This document shows, piece by piece, positions 5,681 through 9,852 of a stretch of 9,852 bases of DNA (positions within the stretch are counted from its first letter, which is position 1; every line of letters starts with the position of its first letter). Where the stretch lies: the NCBI GenBank assembly GCA_964369625.1, contig CAYJFC010000029.1, forward strand, positions 1-9,852, given 5' to 3'. The notes beneath the pieces were generated by a model. The model was not told where the DNA came from. It did no database searches and saw nothing but the letters and a program-made list of their open reading frames with translations. The translations under genes were made by a program, and so were the position numbers. Source of the DNA: CAKOSP01 sp964369625. Its GTDB lineage: Bacteria; Bacillota_I; Bacilli_A; RF39; UBA660.

Positions 5681-6085
5681 TTATCTACTTTTATTACTTT
5701 GTTTTTTTTCTATATTAGAATAATATAATATTTTTTTCTTAACACTTTGCTCTAACATAAGCAATTCTTTAAGTAACTTCTTCGTTTTTTCTGTTTTTAA
5801 GTGTTTAGTATATTTTTTTAAAATAACAGATTCTAACCTACTTATTTCATTTAATATAATTCCACAATTTTCACTATCATCACTATCATATAAAAACATA
5901 TTTAATATTTTTTTATAGTTATTTAAATAACTATCTATAATATATTTTTCTTTAAAATTATCTTTATATAAAACTAATTTATCATATTCAAAATTAGGTA
6001 TTTTAGGTTTTATAGTTATACCATTTATTAAATTAAGTTTGAAATTTTTAGTTTTAATTTTATCTTCACTTACTATATATATCAT
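5681..6085 (-). CDS. Unknown 134-aa protein downstream of trmD
   Basis: I do not recognise this protein. It has no signal peptide, membrane helix or Cys/His motif. The first ~55 residues alternate strand-like segments (IYIVS, FKLNLI, KLVLY). The C-terminal half (about 75-125) is strongly helical and Lys/Glu/Leu-rich, with heptad-like spacing (ISRLESVILKKY, then TKKLLKELLMLEQSVKKKIL), so a coiled coil or helical hairpin is likely. It ends in a polar basic tail. The gene starts 3 nt after the trmD stop, with AAGGAAG 6 nt before the ATG lying inside trmD, so it is firmly part of the tRNA/ribosome-maturation operon. Rapidly evolving, lineage-specific proteins often sit in such spots; any role in RNA modification or ribosome assembly is speculation from position. 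Confidence 0.8.
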   Translation of the reverse strand: MIYIVSEDKIKTKNFKLNLINGITIKPKIPNFEYDKLVLYKDNFKEKYIIDSYLNNYKKILNMFLYDSDDSENCGIILNEISRLESVILKKYTKHLKTEKTKKLLKELLMLEQSVKKKILYYSNIEKKQSNKSR

Positions 6086-6088
6086 AAA

Positions 6089-6727
6089 TTACTTCCTTAT
6101 ATTTAATCTATTTTCTTCTCTCCATTTTTTTATTAATGCATGATTTCCACTTAATAACTCTTCGGGAACAACCATATCATTAAAAACACTAGGTTTTGTA
6201 TATGAAGGATAATCATATTTATCATCATCAAAAGATTCACTTTCAAGACTATTTTTATTTATAACTCCAGGCAGAAGTCTTATAACAGCATCGCTAATAG
6301 CCATCGCAGGTATTTCTCCACCAGTTAAAACAAATTCTCCAATTGAAACAATTTCATCAGCTAAAGTTTTTATTCTTTCATCAAAACCTTCGTAGTGACC
6401 ACATATTATTATTAAATGTTTGATATTTTTATATTCATTTGCTTTCTTTTGATTAAATTTATTTCCTTCTGGACTCAATATGATTATATATGAATCTTCT
6501 GTTTTAACTGCATTAACTGCATTAAATATAGGTTCGCATCTAAGAAGCATGCCAGGTCCTCCACCGTATATTGTATCATCTACTTGACCATGATTAAGTG
6601 GTGTATATTCTCTAAAATTAATTAAATTAATTTCTACTTTTTTTTCATTAACCGCTCTTTTTATTATACTTTCATTTAAAAAGCCCTCAAACATTTTTGG
6701 AAATAAAGTTAAAATATCAATTTTCAT
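6089..6727 (-). CDS. trmD: tRNA (guanosine(37)-N1)-methyltransferase
   Basis: TrmD methylates N1 of G37 next to the anticodon in tRNAs reading CNN codons, using S-adenosylmethionine, and prevents +1 frameshifting. The trefoil-knot SPOUT motifs are present: MKIDILTLFPKMF at the N-terminus, DDTIYGGGPGM (50-60), LSPEG (84-88), CGHYEGFDER (109-118) and SIGEFVLTGGE (128-138). The C-terminal half has YPSYTKP (173-179) and LLSGNHALIKKWR (191-203). At 212 aa it is shorter than the typical 240-255. The usual final segment after the KWR helix is reduced to about nine residues and lacks the conserved TRPDLL-like tail. All catalytic motifs remain, so it is probably active. Its ATG overlaps the rimM stop by 4 nt (ATGA), which indicates translational coupling. 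Confidence 0.96.
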   Translation of the reverse strand: MKIDILTLFPKMFEGFLNESIIKRAVNEKKVEINLINFREYTPLNHGQVDDTIYGGGPGMLLRCEPIFNAVNAVKTEDSYIIILSPEGNKFNQKKANEYKNIKHLIIICGHYEGFDERIKTLADEIVSIGEFVLTGGEIPAMAISDAVIRLLPGVINKNSLESESFDDDKYDYPSYTKPSVFNDMVVPEELLSGNHALIKKWREENRLNIRK

Positions 6728-7212
6728 ATTATTAATTCCTTTCCGTTTAATGTATCTATCTTTTTATTAGCAATATCAACATTTTTAATATACACTTCTA
6801 TAAATGGTATATAAAATAATTTATCTCCTTTTATTACTAATAAGTTATTAGCACTATTCGAAGCAATATTTTCAACAGTTCCTATATAGTCTTCTTTATC
6901 AAATACTTCAAAAGATATTAGATCACTTAGTAAATATTCATTTGGTTTTAAATTAAGATTACTTCTAAATATATATATTTCACTATTTCTAAAATTTTCT
7001 ACTAAATTTATATCATTTATATTATCAATGGTAATCAAATAATTATTTTTATGAATATGTGATTTAGTTATAACATGTTCATTATTATTAATTATTATTT
7101 TAAATCCTGGTTTTAAAACTCTATCTTTTTTTTCAAAATCACTTATTACTTTTAATTCACCTTTTATCCCGTGAGTAGTAGTAATTTTACCTATATATAT
7201 TTTATTTTCCAT
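6724..7212 (-). CDS. rimM: Ribosome maturation factor RimM
   Basis: RimM binds uS19 and assists assembly of the 30S subunit head. The N-terminal RimM domain opens with IGKITTTHGIKGELKV (residues 7-22), the family signature. The C-terminal PRC-barrel is recognisable from the pattern IASNSANNLLVIKG, then LFYIPFIEVYIKNVDIANKKI (about 120-150). The length of 162 aa is normal. I chose the ATG at 7210-7212, which has GAGGTG 4 nt upstream and yields the usual short N-terminus. An upstream in-frame ATG at 7222-7224 would overlap the binding site. The start overlaps the end of the methyltransferase gene by 11 nt and the stop overlaps trmD by 4 nt. The rimM-trmD pair is standard in Firmicutes, but rpsP, usually just upstream, is absent and a SpoU methyltransferase gene takes that position. 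Confidence 0.95.
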   Translation of the reverse strand: MENKIYIGKITTTHGIKGELKVISDFEKKDRVLKPGFKIIINNNEHVITKSHIHKNNYLITIDNINDINLVENFRNSEIYIFRSNLNLKPNEYLLSDLISFEVFDKEDYIGTVENIASNSANNLLVIKGDKLFYIPFIEVYIKNVDIANKKIDTLNGKELII

Positions 7213-7918
7213 TATACACCTCATACATTAATATTGATGCTGCTATTCCCGCATTTAAACTTTCGCATGACTCATTCATTTTTATATAAACATAATCATC
7301 ACATATAATATTTTTATCTAATCCATTACCTTCATTACCAATTATTAATGCTAGTTTTTCTTTATTTAAGCATTTTATATCAATGCCTTTTGCTACATCA
7401 GTACCTATTATTTTATAACCTTTGGTCTTAAGTACATTAACATAGCTATTGATATTTTCTTTTTTAAAATTAACATTAAAAATCATACCTTCACTAGCTC
7501 TTAGTACTTTATCATTATATATATCGACAGTTCCCTCACCTAATAAAATATTATTAAAACCAAAAGCAACTGCGCTTCTTATTATAGTACCTAAATTACC
7601 TGGATCTTGAATTTGATCCAAAATTATTATATTGGAATCATCAAAATCTTTTTCTATATATTTAATTGTAGCGGCAACGTTACTTATACTTACTTGACTA
7701 GTGATTTTTTGCATAATATTTTCATTCACTAAATATTTATTTGTAAATTCATATTCATCATTTAAACAAATTAGTTCTTCAACTAGATTATATTTTAAAG
7801 CAATATTAACTAAATGATCACCCTCAATTAAAAACATTTTCTGTTCATCTCTGTATTTTTTTGATTTTAATTTTGACCATATTTTAACTTTTTCATTATT
7901 TGTACTAGTTAACTCCAT
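7202..7918 (-). CDS. TrmH/SpoU-family RNA 2'-O-methyltransferase
   Basis: A 238-aa SpoU-type RNA ribose methyltransferase. The N-terminal ~90 residues are the substrate-binding domain seen in RlmB/YsgA-like enzymes (MFLIEGDHLVNIAL at 28-41). The knotted SPOUT domain carries all three family motifs: LDQIQDPGNLGTIIRSAVAFGF (100-121) with N108 and R114; LALIIGNEGNGLD (189-201); and IKMNESCESLNAGIAASILMYE (212-233). It should methylate a 2'-hydroxyl in rRNA or tRNA with S-adenosylmethionine; the exact nucleotide cannot be told. AGAGG lies 8 nt before the ATG, which overlaps the end of the ygjP-like gene by 10 nt. It overlaps rimM downstream, so four genes run with overlapping ends. Confidence 0.93.
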   Translation of the reverse strand: MELTSTNNEKVKIWSKLKSKKYRDEQKMFLIEGDHLVNIALKYNLVEELICLNDEYEFTNKYLVNENIMQKITSQVSISNVAATIKYIEKDFDDSNIIILDQIQDPGNLGTIIRSAVAFGFNNILLGEGTVDIYNDKVLRASEGMIFNVNFKKENINSYVNVLKTKGYKIIGTDVAKGIDIKCLNKEKLALIIGNEGNGLDKNIICDDYVYIKMNESCESLNAGIAASILMYEVYNGK

Positions 7919-8547
7919 AATTTCAACCTCTTTTTTAAATTTTTATAATCCGGACACGCAGCACTTACTAATTCCCAAAAATTTTTACTATGATTAGCTT
8001 CAAAAAAATGACACATTTCATGTATAATAACATAATCAATTAATTTAATATCTTTTTTTAATAGTTCACTATTTAATGTAATTTCTTTTTTCCGAGTATG
8101 ACAAACACCCCATCTAGTTTTCATTTTTCTAACTTTTATAGTATATTCAGGTAAATTAGAAAAACATTTTTGACAAATACTAGCTTCACCTTTAAAAACT
8201 TTCATACATTCTTCAAACCAAAATTTTTCTAAAGCTTTTACACTAGGAGCATATACACAATCATCTTTAAAGCCCACTTTAGCTAAATTTTCTACTATTT
8301 TAACTTGATATTCTTTGCCTAAATAACAAAATTTTTCATTATATTCATTTTGTTTTTTGGCTAGAAAATACATTTTATATATTTCCTCTTCATTTTTAAG
8401 TATTAGTGCTCTTACCTCATTTTCTTTTACCTTTAAAGGACAAGAAACTATTAAATTGTTTTTTTCATCAAAACGAAAATACAAGTTTTTAATACTCTTA
8501 TAATTTACATATACATTTAAATTCAATTCTTTTATATCAATTTTCAT
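7909..8547 (-). CDS. YgjP-like metallopeptidase-fold protein (DUF45)
   Basis: A 212-aa protein of the YgjP/DUF45 family. The zinc-binding signature is complete: H176-E-M-C-H180 with a third ligand H186, inside HEMCHFFEANHSKNFW. It is preceded by the conserved block MKTRWGVCHTRKKEITLN (142-159) and a hydrophobic stretch containing IDYVIIHE. The N-terminal ~70 residues contain the usual beta-rich part. The family looks like a minigluzincin metallopeptidase, yet E. coli YgjP has been reported to act as a UTP pyrophosphatase, so the real reaction is uncertain. It is first in the operon with the SpoU enzyme, rimM and trmD. Only a weak binding site (GTGAG, 5 nt upstream) precedes its ATG. Confidence 0.93.
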   Translation of the reverse strand: MKIDIKELNLNVYVNYKSIKNLYFRFDEKNNLIVSCPLKVKENEVRALILKNEEEIYKMYFLAKKQNEYNEKFCYLGKEYQVKIVENLAKVGFKDDCVYAPSVKALEKFWFEECMKVFKGEASICQKCFSNLPEYTIKVRKMKTRWGVCHTRKKEITLNSELLKKDIKLIDYVIIHEMCHFFEANHSKNFWELVSAACPDYKNLKKRLKLWS

Positions 8548-8574
8548 AATAACTCACTGATTTTATTTTACCAT

Positions 8575-8606
8575 ATTATATATTTTTTTTCAAAAAATTA
8601 TGTAAA
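8575..8606 (-). promoter_or_regulatory. Probable promoter of the ygjP-like/rimM/trmD operon
   Basis: On the minus strand, a TATATAAT cluster at 8575-8582 serves as -10. The best -35 is TTTACA at 8601-8606, which is 18 bp from TATATA (8577-8582) or 20 bp from TATAAT (8575-8580). It is the only plausible promoter in this divergent gap but is less ideal than the one facing the other way. Confidence 0.45.
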
Positions 8607-8626
8607 AAATGACTATATGCGCTACC

Positions 8627-8655
8627 TTGTCAAAATAAAGAAAATAATGTACAAT
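8627..8655 (+). promoter_or_regulatory. Promoter of yidD and the ZnuA-like gene
   Basis: TTGTCA (8627-8632), an exact 17-bp spacer and TACAAT (8650-8655). Transcription should start at about 8661-8663, only some 10-12 nt before the preferred yidD start codon, giving an extremely short leader. Confidence 0.75.
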
Positions 8656-8672
8656 ACTAGTAGGTGTTAAAA

Positions 8673-8897
8673 TTGAAAAAAATTATAATTAAATTAATAA
8701 AAGCCTATCAAAAAACACCGCTTAATTCACATATGAGCTGTAGATTTAACCCTACATGTAGCAATTATATGATTACGGCATTAGAAAACCACGGTTTGTT
8801 TAAAGGCTTGTATTTAGGAATAAAAAGGATTATTAGATGTAATCCATTTGGTAAACATGGATATGATCCAGTACCACAAAAGGAGAAGAAAAAATGA
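8673..8897 (+). CDS. yidD: Membrane protein insertion efficiency factor YidD
   Basis: A 74-aa YidD-family protein, a small amphipathic inner-face membrane protein that aids YidC-dependent insertion. The family pattern is clear: MKKIIIKLIKAYQK, SCRFNPTCSNY (22-32), the central helix GLFKGLYLGIKRIIRCNPF (41-59) and GYDPVP (63-68). Cys 23, 29 and 56 are the conserved ones. The loop between YQK and SCRF is slightly shorter than usual, lacking the common ISPLxPP form. I chose the TTG at 8673-8675: it gives the canonical MKKI start and has AGGTG 6 nt upstream. The GTG at 8664-8666 would add three residues and would be nearly leaderless. The stop overlaps the next gene's ATG by 4 nt. YidD is normally next to rnpA/yidC, so pairing with a lipoprotein gene is atypical. 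Confidence 0.93.
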   Translation: MKKIIIKLIKAYQKTPLNSHMSCRFNPTCSNYMITALENHGLFKGLYLGIKRIIRCNPFGKHGYDPVPQKEKKK

Positions 8898-9748
8898 AAA
8901 AATTAATATTATTACTAGCAATCGCCTCTATGAGCACAGCTTGTAGTTTTGGAAAAGATCAATTAGAAGATAGTGAAATATATACTACTATATACCCTAT
9001 TAGTTATTTGATGGAAGAATTATATGGCGAATATGCTGATATCAAAAGTATTTATCCTAATGATGATACCATTAATGTAAATGATTATAAACTAACTGAT
9101 AAACAAATAAAGGAATATGCAGAATGTGATTTATTTGTTTATAATGGAACAATAAATGAAAAAAATATAGCAAAAGAATTTATTAATGAAAATAAAGATA
9201 TCCTAATTATCGATGCTGCACATAGTTTAAATATTGAAAATAGTGTCGAAGAATTATGGCTTAGTCCAAATAATTTTCTAATGCTTGCTAAAAATATCAA
9301 AAATAATTTATTAGAATATGTAGAGCGCGTTGATATAGTTGAAGATATTAATAATAACTATAATGAGCTAGCAGAAACTTTATCGCTAATTGATGCTGAT
9401 TTAAGAAAAATTGGTCAAACGGCAATTAGTAATAACTCAAATGTACTAATAATTTCATCTGACTCATTTAAATTTTTAGAAAATTATGGCTTTACAATAA
9501 TATCTTTAGAAGATGAAGCAAATAAAAATGATGATACACTAAACAATATTAAAACTAATTTAGAAAATGGTAATTATTTAGCATTTATAAATGAATATGG
9601 TGATACTAATGAATTATCGAATAAATTAATATCAGATTCTACTAATGTCATATATATGAATAATTTTAATAACGCATCTGATAAAGTTGATTACATTAGT
9701 ACAATGCACGAATTTATTTCAACATTAGATACAATAGTTAATAAATAA
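8894..9748 (+). CDS. ZnuA/TroA-like lipoprotein lacking metal ligands
   Basis: A 284-aa lipoprotein of the metal ABC transporter substrate-binding (cluster 9, ZnuA/TroA) fold. The signal peptide ends in the lipobox S-T-A-C with C17 as the lipid anchor. Family hallmarks: TTIYPISYLMEELYG (31-45), the YPN...DYKLTDKQIKEYAECDLFVYNG region (54-85) with its expected spacing, and LWLSP (121-125). There follow the helical backbone (about 126-175), VLIISSDSFKFLENYGF (184-200), and a C-terminal lobe ending YISTMHEFISTL (267-278). The usual metal-binding histidines are replaced: the DPHDY-type site reads N-V-N63-D-Y, the DPHxWLSP site reads V-E-E120-L-W-L-S-P, and the SHDAF site reads S-S189-D-S-F. Acidic E234 may correspond to the fourth position. 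It probably does not bind Zn2+ or Mn2+ in the usual way. No permease or ATPase gene is adjacent. AGGAG lies 8 nt before the ATG. Confidence 0.88.
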   Translation: MKKLILLLAIASMSTACSFGKDQLEDSEIYTTIYPISYLMEELYGEYADIKSIYPNDDTINVNDYKLTDKQIKEYAECDLFVYNGTINEKNIAKEFINENKDILIIDAAHSLNIENSVEELWLSPNNFLMLAKNIKNNLLEYVERVDIVEDINNNYNELAETLSLIDADLRKIGQTAISNNSNVLIISSDSFKFLENYGFTIISLEDEANKNDDTLNNIKTNLENGNYLAFINEYGDTNELSNKLISDSTNVIYMNNFNNASDKVDYISTMHEFISTLDTIVNK

Positions 9749-9777
9749 TTGACAATCCAAGTTATATAAGGTAAAAT
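9749..9777 (+). promoter_or_regulatory. Promoter of tRNA-Ser
   Basis: A perfect TTGACA (9749-9754), an exact 17-bp spacer and TAAAAT (9772-9777). Transcription should start near 9784, about 14 nt before the mature tRNA 5' end. It begins immediately after the stop codon of the ZnuA-like gene. Confidence 0.82.
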
Positions 9778-9792
9778 TATTAAGTAACTTGG
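9757..9792. repeat. 8-bp inverted repeat centred on the tRNA promoter -10
   Basis: CCAAGTTA at 9757-9764 and TAACTTGG at 9785-9792 are perfect reverse complements separated by 20 bp. The midpoint coincides with the centre of the TAAAAT -10 box. There is no T run after it on either strand, so it is not a convincing terminator. It could be an operator for a dimeric regulator or a hairpin around the transcript start. Confidence 0.55.
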
Positions 9793-9797
9793 TTTAC

Positions 9798-9852
9798 GGA
9801 GCAGTACTCAAGAGGCTGAAGAGGCGCCCCTGCTAAGGGTGTAGGTCGGGTA
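9798..9852 (+). tRNA. tRNA-Ser(GCU), 3' part cut by the window edge
   Basis: The first 55 nt of a serine tRNA that reads AGC/AGU codons. The acceptor 5' strand GGAGCAG is followed by the D-arm region. The anticodon stem is CGCCC (9825-9829) with GGGTG (9837-9841), and the loop CTGCTAA carries anticodon GCT at 9832-9834. The start of the long class II variable arm is visible (GTAGGTCGGGTA) before the edge. The sequence is very close to Bacillus tRNA-Ser(GCU) from memory. The T arm and acceptor 3' strand lie outside the window. Confidence 0.95.

Noticed and set aside
5659..5687. Separate promoter for the InlB-repeat gene (TATACT at 5659-5664)
   Set aside because: No acceptable -35 at 16-18 bp; co-transcription from upstream is sufficient.
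9757..9800. Rho-independent terminator of the ZnuA-like gene
   Set aside because: The inverted repeat has a 20-nt loop and is followed by TTTACGG without a T run.
1..9852. CRISPR arrays, insertion sequences, transposase or phage genes
   Set aside because: No regularly spaced direct repeats, no terminal repeats with a transposase, and no phage-type genes seen in either strand.

Overview
This window comes from a very AT-rich, low-GC Gram-positive genome. The likely source is an uncultured, host-associated member of the Bacillota: Bacilli, Mollicutes-related or Erysipelotrichia-like. Grounds are the strong A/T codon bias, AGGAGG-type ribosome binding sites, TTGACA/TATAAT promoters, lipobox lipoproteins and a Bacillus-like tRNA-Ser(GCU). 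TGA is used as a stop (the rimM/trmD and yidD/lipoprotein ATGA overlaps) and Trp is TGG, so the code is standard and this is not a Mycoplasma. The taxonomic placement is inference.

Right part. About 8550-8660 is a divergent promoter region. Leftward runs a tight operon: YgjP-like metallopeptidase-fold protein, SpoU-type RNA methyltransferase, rimM, trmD, an unknown 134-aa protein, and a small membrane-anchored InlB B-repeat protein, ending in a terminator at 5301-5328. Rightward run yidD and an overlapping ZnuA/TroA-like lipoprotein whose metal ligands appear lost. A promoter and the start of a tRNA-Ser(GCU) gene, cut by the window edge, follow.

Centre. The only long gene-free stretch (4743-5326) holds a perfectly spaced TTGACA-17-TATAAT promoter and about 470 nt of more GC-rich, highly foldable, non-coding sequence on the minus strand. 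Immediately downstream is a four-helix membrane protein that I recognise as OapA, the partner of OLE RNA. I interpret the block as an OLE (ornate large extremophilic) RNA-oapA locus, co-transcribed with a Nudix hydrolase. It sits between trmD and rplS, which in Bacilli are normally adjacent.

Left part. rplS (bL19, probably TTG start, with an L19-leader-like 5' UTR) is followed by lepB across a possible attenuator. After a terminator and new promoter comes a leftward operon: a small lipoprotein, a GlmU-C-like left-handed beta-helix acyltransferase, a GNAT acetyltransferase, a divergent GNAT-like protein, and the first codons of another gene leaving the window.

The most notable items are the OLE RNA/OapA locus in a reduced AT-rich genome, the ligand-less metal-binding-type lipoprotein paired with yidD, and an 8-bp inverted repeat centred exactly on the -10 box of the tRNA-Ser promoter.
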